Position numbers and translations under genes: made by a program
Notes under the pieces: model-generated
Told to the model about the DNA's origin: nothing
Seen by the model: only the letters and a program-made list of their open reading frames with translations
Database searches by the model: none
Origin: Echinarachnius parma
Lineage: Eukaryota > Echinodermata > Echinoidea > Clypeasteroida > Echinarachniidae
Assembly: GCA_037951105.1 (NCBI GenBank)
Contig: JBAMJV010001281.1
Coordinates: 62,001-126,000, forward strand
Direction: 5' to 3'
Length of the DNA stretch: 64,000 bases
Shown here: positions 1 through 12,231 of the stretch, piece by piece
Numbering within the stretch: position 1 is the stretch's first letter
Layout: the number at the start of each line of letters is the position of its first letter

Positions 1-3000
1 CACATTCGTCGCGGTCTATGTCCTCAAGATCGGCGGCATCCATCATAAACTTCAGAAGGTTTGTCCAGTTTTCCTTGCCACCTGACTGATTATTCACGTC
101 ACCGACTTCTGACCTTACGGGAGCCTTCGGGTTCATCAAACCACTCCGAGCATGCCGATTTCCGGTCTGTACACCCCCACTAACAATTTCCGTTTCACAT
201 GCGTCTCTAGAAATCGGGTTAACACATGGGTTAACAGATTGTAATGCGTCATGTGTGCACGCATCGTGGCCATCACCTCCCTCTTCTACCACGCTCGTCT
301 CAGATGGGGTGTCTTCACCATGACGAAAATCTTTGCAACCCACTTCGCATGTCTTGCATTTGACGTCCGGTAGAAAGGGGTCTCTAAAGGGAAACATCGT
401 CTTGAAGCGAGAGCGCATGCGCTCGTGAAATTGGTTCAGATTGATCGCAGTCCCCGGGCTCGTACAAGGACCGACTGCGTCAATTCTTTGTGCAGCAGGA
501 TCTGGCTGTACAACCTTGGTTGGAGTACTTGTCTTGGATCGTGGTTTGGTAGATCTTTTGGATTTGGGTGAGGGGTGCTTATCATGACCGCGTCGAAGAG
601 ACTGCTGTGGTTCTCTTGGCTTTCGTGACTTGTCTTTGGGATTCCCTGTGTAACACAGCGATGCCTCTTTCTCATCTACCTCATTATTTTGGTTTGATCT
701 ATTCGGCTTCTGATTTGTTCCCGCTGATTTTATTTTCATCACCCCTTTCTTCTCCAATTGCCGGCTGGATAGCATATCGCGTGGAGAGAGAGATCTTGTA
801 TGAGACCTATTAGATGGTCCGCGATGAGTGTGATCATCTTCTCGCTTCCACACTTCCGATGAAATCAGCGGGAAACGATATTTTGAAACTTCGGTTTGAG
901 TAGTCTCTTTTTTCTCTTTTGTTTTGTTTCTTCTCTTGCTAGTACTTTCACTTCCATGATTACCTTGCGAGAACAATCTCTTAACGATCGGCGGCGGGGG
1001 TATGCTTAGTGATTTAGCGCGTATTTTGGCAACATTCTTGGATGCCTTCTTTGGCTCTTCCAATGTTTCTATGGGTATGGTCGTGTTAGGCATCGTCACG
1101 TGTATTGCTGCATCATTACCGCTGATGCCATCGGAAACGTGTCGGTCGGCTTTGGGATTCTTGTACACCCTACGGCTGCCGTCGGTCAAGGGAACTTCGC
1201 TGCCACTGCTGCTCGTCATGATCGCAGGGAAGGATGTTGCTGACTTCGACGTTATTGGACAAAATGTTTTACTGCGTCGTCTTCGTAACGATGTCGCGCT
1301 ACTGCAGCGTCCTTTCGTGCCGGTAGCAGCACGGGAAGTTGTCGTTTTCCGTTTGGCACACGTGGTCTTTTGAGGCGATGCTCCTTTCTGATAGATTTCG
1401 CAAAACCGCTGTAGTTTCAAAATGGCCGCTGGATCAATGCGATATTTGGGTCTCTTCGTTCCTTCTGAGGACAGCTTTGTAGACTCAACTTGTTTTGCTG
1501 TCTCTCCTCGTCGGTTCACTTTCTGGTTTGCGCTTGGCGATACTTCTTTGGACAGTAGCGAAACCTGTCGTTTTGAAAATGAAGAGAAATTATAAGATAT
1601 TGTCTTTCCGCGCTTCATTTGTCCTTATCCATTTTTTAAAAATCAATTATAATTGGACATATACATGAAGGCAAAATGCAAAGTTACCCGCTTTGAGAAA
1701 AAGGGAAACATTTGATAAATGTAATCATTTGATAATGTAATATATGTATTTAACTTCAACATAATCTAATCCTGATCTGACGAGGATGATAATTTCATTT
1801 TTAAATTAAATAAACATACCCAAAAATGGTAACACCGGTCCCAGTGCCATACAAATTCTTCTCCACCCCCTTCACAAGTTGCAGAGAAGAACACGAATTT
1901 ATACTTGTCATCTCTCGACTTCTATTGACAGCTTGGTCAGAGTGGGTTAAAAATGTACCGCGAGTTTTGGGAGCGTGATGGTAGCCCTAGACATTTACAT
2001 GGTCAATCGTGTCAAATTATCAGCACCACCTATGTCCATCAATGTCTCCTACTCCTCACTCCTCACTATGCCAACCAATTTATCATTCCTCATAAAACTA
2101 GCAGCACCAATCCACACTTCCTCAAGAAACTAATTCGGTTCCTACCGCAAGCTTCGAGAGCGTGACATCATGGTCAATATCTAAAAAGACTAGGCACTAA
2201 CGTTACGAGTAATTTCTATGCGCTCCATCCCTTCCTTATAAACCTGGCAGCACCCGTCCACACTTCCTCAAGAAATTGATTCGGTTCGTACCGCAAGCTT
2301 CGGGAGCGTGACATCATGGCCAACCTCTCCAGAAGGCTGCCGTGATGGAGTCAGGTTAGACCGCCTCCTCTCAATAAAACTCCTCGCACAGTTCACGGAA
2401 CAGAACTTTTCCGCTGCTTCCAGAAGATATGCGGACCGAGCCGAGAAGTAGAGCAGTGAACCAAATGATTTACATGTTCTGCAGTGCCCTAATAAATAGC
2501 AGATACAAATTGATGTTGTAAATAACATAATTATACGAATGTTGTTGTCATCGTGTACGTCTCTTCTTTATACATGCACTATCAATACGTTTCGTATTCT
2601 ATAAATCAACCAAGCATGTGTTCATTATATTACACTTTTTTTTTTTTTTTAGACAAATCGATATCTCATTATTTAGCCTTATCTCCTTTTCATCACCAAA
2701 TAATCAGTATTTACAATAAGCCATATTTGGTTTCAAACCCATTATAATAAATAAATTCATATCGAATGAAGAACATAATAATAATGTATAATCAGACATT
2801 ATCCAGTAAATTCAGCTACATACCTCTTGGTGGTCGAATGCAGGTAACCGCCACAAACTTGACTCCGTCAATCATGATGATCCGACCAATTTTCCCTTGA
2901 TGGCCTTGAGGCGTAACTTCATCTCCTCTGGGCGATGTCTCCGCGCCCTGGAGATGGCCATCCAATTTCATGTTTTCTTCCCCTTCCTTTACACCCGTCT

Positions 3001-5703
3001 CCTCCTCCTCCTCCTCCTCCTCCTCCTCCTCCTCCTCCTCCTCCTCCTCCTCCTCCTGTTCGTCCTCCTCATTGGCTGTATATGAGAGTGGATCGCTATG
3101 GAATCCTTGGTGACTATCCTCTGAAGTGAGATCATCATGTCCGTCATCCGGCAATCGAGTATCATAGTCCGTCGCCAAATGTGTCTCTTTTCCATTTTGA
3201 CAACTCTGGTCCGCACACATTTGTTCGTCAACCGCAACATTTGACTCGCTGGCATGCCTCTCTGCGGCAGAAATTACTCCTGTAGAGTTCATAACACTTT
3301 CGCCTATGAAAATTTCGCCTGAAAGATTGAGGGTTGTCTCTTTTCCACAGGGCCTTCGACTCTCACACAGGTACCGGTCGTCTTTGGGTGACGTTGACAT
3401 CATCCAATCTTCCTCTGCCAGGATATCTGTCATACTGACCTCATGCCTGCACGACAACTGGTCCGATCCCTCGCAATTCTGCACCGCGTCTGTTACAAGA
3501 CGATCAGCATCTTGTGTCCATACTCCGTCATCACAATCCCGAACGAGCTCCGTCTTGTCACCATTGCTCTCGGCCGCGTTATCGCCATTTTTACCTTCCA
3601 AAGTGCCCTCTCCTTTGAGGATCTTTTCATCGCAGGTTCCGAACGGTGTCGCCGCTTCTTGCATGTTATCAGCGTCTCTTCTTTCCACTCGATCCTCGTC
3701 CGCATGGCTATCTTTCTCGCCATCGGCTCCGCCGTCGATACAACCTTTACTCTCCGTCTTGACACCACTGTCTACGAGTTCGGGCGATGTCAGTTCCTCA
3801 TTTTCACCAACACGATCCTCCATCGCAAGGCTGTCATCCTGCACAACACTTCCACCGTTGTCGCCCTCGTTGGTGTTGGCAGAACCAGACGCGACGAATA
3901 TCACCGACCCGCGGTCGCACTCGGATGCAGTCGATGTCAGCAAAGTGTCACTACTCAGATTTTCGCTGACGATGTCGAGTAGACTGCACTGTTGGGGATA
4001 AAGTAAGGTATATCATTGTATAATATTTCAACACAATCTTAATACTGAAAACAACAGAATAGACCTAGATGTAAGTCACATACAACAATTGTGGTGATCA
4101 TGTTTAATGGAGAGTATGTAATTGTTTGATTAGTATTTCCCTCTTTTGCTCATTCTGTATCATTTATTCTTCCAATTTAATGTTCTTTACTTCTCAATAT
4201 ATATTTGCAATAAATGAAAATACGTTATCATGTCTCAAGAAATGCCCTTTATTTAAGCACTGGTATCGAATTAGAAATAAGCCATGTTTGAATTTTATTT
4301 TTTTGTACGCCAGTGACAGGGGGATAACAGCAAGTTTCACTCCAATTCACCCCAACTCCTTCTAATACATTTACATTCCTCGGTTTACTTGATCTACACT
4401 TTCCTTCCTTTTTCTCATTCCGTTTCTTATTGTTTTTCTCCTCCTCATTTAGTCTAAATTTGGTTTTCTTCTCTTTCTCCCCCACGCTGAACAAGCAAGA
4501 GCAAAATGGTAAAAATGTGACGAAAATTGCCTATTATTGTCGTTTTTAGAGTTTAAATTTCATTCTTTATCTGAATTGTATTGACTTATCATCGGGGAGA
4601 CACCCCCGAACCCCCGATCTAAATTTCTAGACAAAAGAACATCGGAAAATTACAGAAAGTGAACAAATCCGAGTGAAGCCGTGGTGGTAAAGTCTCGTTC
4701 TATACGTTCAGCCTTCAGGGTCGTTTCTCATCACCTATCTCTGCCTGTTCCTCTACCGTATATGCTATTCATTACCATGTCTTCTCATTTTACCAATATG
4801 TTTTTGTTTGTGTTATATATATATATATATATAAATCGCAAATCTGAACATCGCATCGGTATCGGCACTTTTTTTCTCAATGTGTGAGTAAAGTTTTAAG
4901 AAATGTGTACGATTATTTAGTCTAAAACTGTCGGAAATATCTTAGGCAAGTTAGGGTGCCGATGTGTAGGTTACTCAACCATAGTGAATAGCACCGTGGC
5001 TTATCTTAAAGCCAAAAGGGTAGACCCTAGTTCAGTTTTGGTATAGAGGGCGCTTCACAAAATAATTTTAATGACAGAATAAACTTTATTTGATCAAAAT
5101 CGGTTCAGAAACGGCTGAAATATCAATAAATATATCCGATCGGAATAAATCTGGGCCCTAGATTTATTCGATGATTTTTTTATTCTTCAAAAATGCTTAC
5201 ACTTTTCAAAAATTTTCAAAAGAGGTTTTTAAATAGTTGTTGATGATCTCTCTATTTAATCATTATTTCAACAAAACATCACATGCATAATTTTGTATGA
5301 AAAATGGTTGAAACCAATTCTTTTTTAGAGAGCGCATTCTTGTGTTTTAATGGCTCTTTTTAAACTTAGTTGTTTGCAATTTTCTATACCTTTCGAGCAT
5401 GGTGGGGTTATAACTATTAGTTTGTAATGTTATTGTGCAGGTTTTGTTACTAAAGCTCAGCCTTGAATTAGGCAGATCATCATCACGTCGACCGGGTAAA
5501 TGAACACTTTACCCCCCAGTCTTCACTCCGACCCTTTTTTGTTCTTCTGTTCCCCTTGAAATAAAACTTTGTTTTACTCGTATTTTCCCAACCCCTTTTA
5601 TTGTTCAACATGCACATGCCCTCTTTAGACTTTTGCTACTTTTCAAAATAATGTCACTTACCGTCGACGATGATGAGTCGGGTATGATGGACATGACGCT
5701 CAT
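1..5703 (-). CDS. Unrecognised charged low-complexity protein, 5' part (3 exons, runs off window)
   Basis: Three exons join in phase on the minus strand: 5703-5662 (ATG to a ...ACG|GTAAGT donor, 14 codons, starting MSVMSIIPDSSSST), 3988-2824 (acceptor CCAACAG, donor AAGAG|GTATGT, phase 1) and 1623-1 (acceptor ATAAG, then about 540 codons without a stop to the window edge). At least about 940 residues are visible. Exon 2 encodes an acidic, Ser/Asp/Glu-rich stretch with a run of about 20 Glu (TCC repeat on the plus strand), ending in a hydrophobic patch (GRIIMIDGVKFVAVTC). Exon 3 encodes a basic, Ser/Lys/Arg-rich region with KSRKPREP- and SPKSKRSTKPRSK-like segments, then a short Cys cluster (CKTCEVGCKDF), then an acidic tail. 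I recognise no domain. The composition suggests a nuclear, largely disordered protein, but that is inference. The exon 3 acceptor has a weak pyrimidine tract. An ATG five bases into exon 3, preceded by an in-frame stop in genomic DNA, leaves two separate genes as an alternative. Confidence 0.6.
1953..2330. repeat. Degenerate tandem repeat in intron
   Basis: Two related segments about 146 bp apart (about 2100-2178 and 2246-2325) share CACACTTCCTCAAGAAA, CCGCAAGCTTCG and GAGCGTGACATCATGG. A third, weaker copy lies near 1953-1985. They sit in the second intron of the unrecognised gene. I see no coding sense. Confidence 0.6.
2998..3057 (-). repeat. Coding trinucleotide repeat encoding poly-Glu
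   Basis: An uninterrupted run of about 20 TCC units (GGA/GAG on the coding strand) inside exon 2 of the unrecognised gene gives a run of about 20 glutamates. The other two frames also stay open, as pure repeats do, so only the flanking non-repetitive sequence identifies the true frame. Confidence 0.85.
5030..5472 (-). mobile_element. TTAA-type MITE family A, truncated copy
   Basis: Shares long blocks with the complete copies at 13114 and 50671: CAGTTTTGGT, AGAGGGCGCTTC, TTTGATCAAAATCGGTTCAG, and the far end TTGTTACTAAAGCTCAG. The terminal TTAA/AGGGATAG sequence is missing on both sides. It lies in the first intron of the unrecognised gene. The rest of that intron (4000-5020 and 5475-5660) shows only AT-rich sequence and a short (TA)n at 4817-4831. 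Confidence 0.65.
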
Positions 5704-6681
5704 TGCCGTATATCCACGTATATAATCCTCAATAATAATCTTTATTATAATCCCAGCCTGTGTCCATATGTAATTCACATGATTCACAAGCGGTTCAATC
5801 CTCCAATTTCGTCCTCGCAAAGATTTCAGGGGAAATAACAAGCTAGAATGATTTCTGAGGCATGTTTATGTTGCCGTGGAAATGTCATGGCAATAAAGCT
5901 TGCGCAGAGGACGCCTACTTCCATGCGCGCTTTATTGATGACGCAACAATGAAAAGTATGTATCACGTGACGATCGTGATCTTTGCTATAATGATTATGC
6001 ACATAATTTGTTTTATTGATTGAATTGAAATCTATTAATTTTGGTTTGGAGATGAGTTTATTATTTTCCTCTGTTTATGACAATATATACACCAATGTGT
6101 TTTCATTTGAATAACGTATCGTTAAACTTATCATGAAAATGGTGTACTGAACATAAATATGAACGTAAATATTATGTCACGTAACAAAATTGTCGTTTAA
6201 AATTTGCAATCTAATTTGTGTTAAATTTATAAAATTGTCATGCTAAAGAAAACTTCGTGATAATGATGATTTTCAGAAAACCATTGATTCCCATTATTAT
6301 GGCTATTTTTTCAATCGCGAAATTAGACCAGACATAATTTGATTTTTGTACAAATAAAAGGGGTAGAAAGCATATATAGGGTTAGTAAATTTGTCTTTTT
6401 TGAAATATAATTTAATGAGGGTCAATATAGGGCCTAAATTTTCGATCCTAGCAGAATCTTCTTCAGAGGCTAAAATTAAGATGGTATAGACATATCACAT
6501 AAAGACAGCTAGAAAAGGAAGCGGTGAGTGGCCAATCAAACACCATATAATTATGTTTTAAATGAATTACAGATTCTTAAAGGAAAAACGATAAATAACA
6601 TTCATTTTAAGTCTCGATACAAACGGGTAATAAATCAAGTTTGTTGACCGTATGCTGTTTTTGCTGAGAAGAAATCACAGT

Positions 6682-7491
6682 TTAACCCTAATCCCACTGG
6701 GTTATTTTGGTCACTTGAGTCCACTGGGAGGGGGGGGGGGGGGGGGGGTGTTTTGGCCCCCCTCAAATCTCAGCAACGAATGGACCGATCGACTTGAAAA
6801 TTGGCACACACGTAAAACAAGTCAAGTAGAATAAGAATATGAAAAAGAAAAAAAAATTGAACCATTTTTTTTTTTTTTAATAATTAATTCAAATTTTGAA
6901 TATGCAAATTTTTGACGAATTTGTGAAAAAATTGGGATTTTCATCTAAAATCAAAAGAAATTACAGGATTTCTTCAGGTTTTCTGTAAAAATACTTTCAA
7001 ATGATGTTATTCATCATATCCATGTTTTTTTATGGTGATAAAATATATCACTAATTTGCATAAATATGCAAATAAGTATTCCCGGATTTATCCACATTGT
7101 TTTCATTCTTATGTATTTTATTGTTTTTTTGTTGTTGTTTTTTTTAAGAAGAAATTATCTAGAATTCAACTAATAACAAAGAAATAATACAAATTATAAT
7201 TCAAAGTAACAATTATAACAGATTTGGAGTTTGCATGGCATCGGATATAGGAATTACATAGAAACCTATAGAAAAATTACATTTTTTTGTGACGGACGAG
7301 CAATTATCGACCTCTAAAATCAGTTCTACAGGTCCGACCAGGGTGAATTATATATCAAAACATGCGGGAGACTTGAGAGAAAATAGTCATGAAGTTTGAA
7401 CGTGAAATTCCAAACGGTCTAGATGCACGTCGAAACAAACGACAGGGGGGGGGGGGGGGGCCAAAAAGGCCCCCCCCCCCCCCCAGTGGGA
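6682..7491 (+). mobile_element. piggyBac-like MITE (CCCTAATCCCACTGGG family), right end truncated
   Basis: Begins TTAA-CCCTAATCCCACTGGG and ends in the inverted CCCAGTGGGATT, where the final AGGGTTAA is lost. The terminal CCC next to TTAA is the piggyBac hallmark. It is about 800 bp with no transposase frame and oligo-G/oligo-C tracts near each end. The copy at 61412-62225 is nearly identical along its length but in the opposite orientation. Confidence 0.8.
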
Positions 7492-7559
7492 TTCATTTTC
7501 ATTATTTAAAACAATCCGTGGTGATACATCAATCAACGGATATGTTCCAAGGCTCGAAC

Positions 7560-7925
7560 GGATAGTTTTGGTTTAGAGGGCGCTTCAAGAAAAAGTTAAT
7601 TTGTGAGGTAATGCAAAATGAAAGTGTAATATTTGAAAATGCGTGTGATTTTAAAAACAAAATAAACTTTGTTTTATCAAAATCGGTTCAGAAACATCTG
7701 AAATATCCAAAAATATATCCAATTAAAATAAATGTTTGGCCCCAACAGTTATTGGATAATTTACAAAAATGTGTATAATGCCTACACATTTTTGAAAATA
7801 TGCCAAAGTGGCTTATAAATTGTTTTGATGATCTCTCTTCTGAATAATTATGTTAACCATTTATAATATTCAAATTTTTTTTAAAGAAATTGTTGAAACG
7901 TTTAGTTGTCTTAGAGGGCGCCTGC
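7560..7925 (-). mobile_element. TTAA-type MITE family A, partial copy
   Basis: Contains GATAGTTTTGGTTTAGAGGG, ATCAAAATCGGTTCAGAAAC and the family's internal block, ending near TAGAGGGCGCCTG. No flanking TTAA pair was found, so the ends are decayed. Confidence 0.6.
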
Positions 7926-8205
7926 GCCTGCTTTTACATTTATTTTTTTCATTTCATTTCAGTTCATTCACATTCTTCATTAAAACATCAAAAGATACAA
8001 TACATCAACTATTATAACAAGTTATAAGAAAATGGGGCCAACTTAGAAGTGCAAAAGTCTAATTATGTGTTGACCCCGATTAAAAAAGTAAACCAACAGA
8101 CATTTTAAAATCAGATAATCTATTACATACATTCCAGACAGTGCATCTTACAACACCTAAAAATATAAATACATTCTTATTCATACACATTCACACACCA
8201 TAGGC

Positions 8206-8340
8206 GTCGATTTATTCTCGTCATCGGGGGGGGGGGGGGGGGGAGGATACATCATTTCGACCATCTTCGGCGATGGAGCGAAGCGACCATCCTATAGCAG
8301 CGTCCCCTGGATTTTATGACGGGGGGGGGGGGGGGGGTGG
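8206..8340. repeat. Poly-G tracts with fragment of the GGCGTCGAT hAT-like family
   Basis: Two runs of 16-18 G flank TTTCGACCATCTTCGGCGATGG and GAGCGAAGCGACCATCCT. The same words recur inverted at 45290-45350 inside the complete element at 44363-45379. This is a partial copy of that family, starting near CATAGGCGTCGATTT. Confidence 0.55.
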
Positions 8341-8859
8341 TGTTACACAAAATAGTTTTTAATCAAATGACACCTAACGTCAACGCACTATTGGTGAGTA
8401 TTTTGGCAAGAAACCCTTAAACGGTTAGGGAAGTTCGATACAGATCTGGTATTGTAATCATAATAATCAAAATTAAAAGAAAAGTAAGAGCATAGTTTGT
8501 TAGGAATTTTGTTTCTAGAACACAAATACATAAAAATAACAATATTGTAACTATTCAAACCAAACATATTGAGTACAGTAATTTCAAATGTTCAAAGGTT
8601 GGCTTTGTGTGGTCATGGTATGAATATTGGGAAATAATTCTGACAGCCTTCTTTTGTAACAATACAATCTGGATACGTAATACTCATAATAATTAGTCAG
8701 ATTTATAATCATTTAGGTGTGGAAGAATATACAATCATTTCAAAGTACTCGGGGGAAAATGTTTAACTTATTTATAATAACAATGCATTTAGATAATGTG
8801 TTGCAGACGACACCAATGTGTTCTTGACACGACAATCCATAAACTGTGGTCACTCCTAA

Positions 8860-9900
8860 GGATTAGCTATTTTAGCATTATCAGCATATATTTTGGTAAA
8901 GACGATATATTTTGTTTTGTTTACATTTAAAACCAATTTATTCACGAAAAGCTAATAAAACAGCTTCAGCAAATTGTCCATCAGAGTATGTGGATTATCA
9001 TGTGTCAGGACCACACTGGTGTCATTTGCAAACTGAATTAAATTCAAACATTCAGAAATGATACTCACTTTCACAAGTCTTTCATATAAACTAAAATAGT
9101 AGTAGTCCCAGGATAGAGCGTTGGGGTACTCCATATCTGATTTGTCTCATTTCAGATTCACAATCATTAATCACAACATAATATATTATATTGTTCGATC
9201 TAACAATTAACTTATACACCAATCTAATAATTCACCTCTAATTCATTATTTTCTTAATCTATTTACTAAAATACAATGATAAAGAATGTCGAACGCCTTA
9301 CTGAGGTCAAGGAACAGACCCGAACATTTTATTATCGAAAGAAAAATTTACTTCATAAATAAACTCAAATAAAGCTGAAGATGTGGAGTGGCCCTATCTA
9401 AATTCAGATTGATTTGGGGAAATAAAATAATATAACATTCATTCAAAAACATATCAGTTGATTCTAAAAACATTTATTACCCAGGATGCCTAGCAATATT
9501 TTCCATGTGTTTCATCACTACCCTTAATTGGCACTATCGAACTTCTATTATCAGTGATCATTAGCTGTCTTAGTTTCATTATTCACCAAATGTTTATATC
9601 CTTTATATCTCGTAAGTCTATATTCTGTGCGATTAAGTAAAAAATAAGTATGAAATATTGTTTAAATAATAACCATTTCGTATTGCACATTTCCCGTAAT
9701 CTATTAGAAACCATGGTTTATTTCTTTGTTTGTTACCACCTTCAACAAATTTAATAGGAAAAGAATCATTATAGCATTGTAAAAAAACCTGTTTCAAGAA
9801 GCCATTAGAAATTACTGTGATGTGGATCATTGTCAAATAATCATGATATTTACTAACTTTATCAATAAAGTTAATTATATTGCGTTCAATCAAATTCCAT
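8860..9900 (-). pseudogene. Decayed LINE (non-LTR) reverse transcriptase relic
   Basis: Reading the minus strand, reverse-transcriptase landmarks appear in the right order but in broken frames. Near 9257-9330 is a FLDLSKAFD-like motif, near 9100-9135 a YGVPQRSILG-like motif (normally GVPQGSILG) and near 9010-9035 QFANDTSVVL (normally FADDT, with the first catalytic Asp changed to Asn). Upstream at 9633-9893 is a KPWFLIDYGKCAIRNGYY-like stretch of the kind seen before the RT domain in LINEs. Stops and frameshifts separate the blocks, so it is dead. The clade cannot be assigned. Confidence 0.7.
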
Positions 9901-10135
9901 GTTTATCTTTGGGATAATTATAACAAATAGAAAACATTGGAAAAATAAATCACTTATGTCTGCTAATGAATACACCAGAAAAAGTATGTTCTAAATCATT
10001 TGTAAATAAATAATGTTATCAAGTAATGAAAACAGCATTCTTATTTAGCCATTTATCTTTTACCATGGTTTAGTTATGCTAATTAGTTTATATAATGATA
10101 ATTATTGAAAAAGTTTGAGTAACGAACATTTTAAA

Positions 10136-10172
10136 AGTTTCACCAGAACTGTACTATCCCTTTAAGATACCT
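10136..10172. mobile_element. TTAA-type MITE family A, terminal remnant
   Basis: Only the terminus remains: ACCAGAACTGTACTATCCCT followed by TTAA, matching the inverted terminus of the complete copy at 13114-13569. Confidence 0.55.
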
Positions 10173-10335
10173 CATATAATAATAATGCTAATAATAATAA
10201 TAATAGAAATGTTTTCCAGCAAAGCAAAAGACGGCAACCGCCGAAATTTTGTCTATCCGTCTTTGTTCAAAATTATTATAATAAGTGAAATGTCGACCAT
10301 CATCACTGCATGTCTAACGTGGTTGTGGAGAGGCA

Positions 10336-12231
10336 TTAATTCCCCTCTGTGGTTTTCCCCGTCTGTCTGAGGGTTTCACCGAGGCGATACCAGTCGTCAA
10401 CCATGAACTGTCCTCTGTGGCACTTGATGTGCGTCAGGTTCTCCAGCTCTCGTGGAAGCCTGCAGGGACGCAACATCACCGGCACGATGCATCGTCGCCG
10501 GAGATTCTCCATGTGGGCCCGCTGCAGCTCAAAGCGACACCAGTGGTCCCTCAGCGCATCCGGCGACAAGATAAGGACAGAGCGATACGACTTGTCTATG
10601 TTCTCGGCGATGTTGTCCGTAATCGTTGCGCCGTATTCGTAATCTCTGTAGCGGATACAACCTCGTATATGGAAGGTCCTCTCGAGTTTCTGGACAAACG
10701 CTACTGTCCATTTGTGATCAATGTGCGAGAAGCTAACAAAGAAGTCGAAATAGAACGGAGCGGTGTTGCGAATAATGAACTCTGCAGCGGGACTGATGTC
10801 CATGGATGCCGAGTCCTCCTGTAGGATGCTCACAAAACCCGGCCGTTCAGCTGAACAGTAGTCAAAGCGAGAAAGGTCGCACTCGAATCCGCTACAGTTG
10901 ATCCCATGGATGTCACTTGACGCATTCTCCATGGTATGCACCTGCTTCTGAACCCTTCTATTGACCTCCTCCTCCTCGGCAAACTGAAGCCGAGCACCCT
11001 CTACTTCACCTAGATCTTGCAGACAGCATCCCCACCTCCTGTGCGTAAGAGCAGTGTCGAAGAAATCGTCCTGTTTGCATCGGACAGCAAGACTGAACTC
11101 CTGTATCGCTCTGTTGAAGTCTTTCTTCATGTGCAAGACATAGCCAAGATCTGAATAATCGCCGTGGACTCGTTTGTAGGTGAGAGCGATATCGAAGTGC
11201 TCCTGAGCTTTGCCAAGAAATTGTTGGCGTCTGTCATCTCTAGGAAGGCCTTCGTCTTCAAACATGGCTCTAGTAAGGCTGTCGTCTTCAAACAAGGCTA
11301 GGTATAGAAGTCCGAGATGACGATTTGCAAACCATGATGGCTCTTTCTCAAGCGATCGTCTCAACAATGTTTCAGCCCGATCGTACTCTTTCATTGACGT
11401 CAGCTCCGCTCCTATTCGGCGTAGGACCGTGGGATGGTCTGGCTGGAGTAATAATGCTTGTTCAAAGCAGTCCAAAGGTGTGCATTGATTGAGGTGTGAG
11501 TCATCTGGGAACGCCTGCTCAAGAGACCTAGCTGGCTTTGCACGAAGTAAAATGCCTAAGAAAACCCAGGCCAGTGCACGACAGGAAGAGTGCGCGGTGG
11601 TAATTCTTGTTACAGACGTAAAACATGCCGCTGCTTCCTTAAAGTTTGACTCCGTGACAGATAGAATCGCCTGTCCTGCAACTAATTGGCTGTCCCGTCG
11701 ATACAGGACGAGCCCGTAGTCGACCAACCATTCGGCCTTCTCAGGAACATCGATTGCATTTCCAATGTCCACTGCTTTCTTGATAAACGTGGCATAGCTG
11801 AAGCAACGCAGGTCCTGCTCGAAGTGTCTAATGGCGTGAGCACGATCAGCGTACGAACGGGCAAGTTGAACAGGTGTCGCATTTGCTACAACTTTCCGCA
11901 GTTTCTCGACACAGTCATTGAACAATCGCAGTCTAAATTGTCTTTTGTAGAGCACCGCTAGGTTTCCTATGGCGCATATGTTATTTGGATCGTGCGACAA
12001 CAGCTCCTCAAACTGTTCTTGTGCTCCCGTGTGGTCGTTGAGAGAGTAGAGGATAAAACCCTGTAGATTCTTGGTGGAGCAGAAGTACGAGGGGAGCTTA
12101 TCGAATTCGACGTGTCCGTTCTGGGTACCGGTCCAGGATCTCTTCAACTGGTTCAGTTCTACTTTCTGTAGCTCGGGCCACGTCAGATGACAACCGAAAT
12201 CACCAATGGTGTCGGGTGTTATAGATGTCAT
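10336..12231 (-). CDS. TTC22-like TPR protein with C-terminal TIR domain
   Basis: A 631-residue single-exon frame. The start is the first ATG after in-frame stops (TGA-TGA-GAA-ATG), and no upstream coding exon can splice in without meeting those stops. Residues about 50-440 are helical TPR-type repeats. The words CRALAWVFLGILLRAK (217-232) and TPLDCFEQAL (251-260) resemble, from memory, the conserved core of animal TTC22. Residues about 494-631 form a TIR domain: box 1 FDFFVSFSH, box 2 around RDYEYGATITDNIAENI, then VLILSPDALRDHWCRFEL. The Glu of WCRFE (about residue 568) sits where SARM1-type TIR NADases have their catalytic Glu, but Toll-like receptors also have Glu there, so enzymatic activity is unproven. 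There is no signal peptide or membrane segment, which suggests a cytosolic innate-immune adaptor or effector. Lack of introns could mean retrocopy origin. Confidence 0.9.
   Translation of the reverse strand: MTSITPDTIGDFGCHLTWPELQKVELNQLKRSWTGTQNGHVEFDKLPSYFCSTKNLQGFILYSLNDHTGAQEQFEELLSHDPNNICAIGNLAVLYKRQFRLRLFNDCVEKLRKVVANATPVQLARSYADRAHAIRHFEQDLRCFSYATFIKKAVDIGNAIDVPEKAEWLVDYGLVLYRRDSQLVAGQAILSVTESNFKEAAACFTSVTRITTAHSSCRALAWVFLGILLRAKPARSLEQAFPDDSHLNQCTPLDCFEQALLLQPDHPTVLRRIGAELTSMKEYDRAETLLRRSLEKEPSWFANRHLGLLYLALFEDDSLTRAMFEDEGLPRDDRRQQFLGKAQEHFDIALTYKRVHGDYSDLGYVLHMKKDFNRAIQEFSLAVRCKQDDFFDTALTHRRWGCCLQDLGEVEGARLQFAEEEEVNRRVQKQVHTMENASSDIHGINCSGFECDLSRFDYCSAERPGFVSILQEDSASMDISPAAEFIIRNTAPFYFDFFVSFSHIDHKWTVAFVQKLERTFHIRGCIRYRDYEYGATITDNIAENIDKSYRSVLILSPDALRDHWCRFELQRAHMENLRRRCIVPVMLRPCRLPRELENLTHIKCHRGQFMVDDWYRLGETLRQTGKTTEGN

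Noticed and set aside
1002..1373. 123-codon plus-strand frame
   Set aside because: Shadow of the roughly 540-codon open minus-strand exon.
1580..1600. Alternative acceptor TTTTCAAAACGACAG for exon 3 of the unrecognised gene
   Set aside because: It has the better pyrimidine tract but joins in the wrong phase and meets a stop within about 30 codons. The ATAAG acceptor at 1624 keeps the frame.
3306..4001. Plus-strand open frames of 179-231 codons opposite the acidic gene
   Set aside because: They are antisense shadows of exon 2 of the minus-strand gene, which has matching splice sites and phase. The Ser-rich shadow has none.
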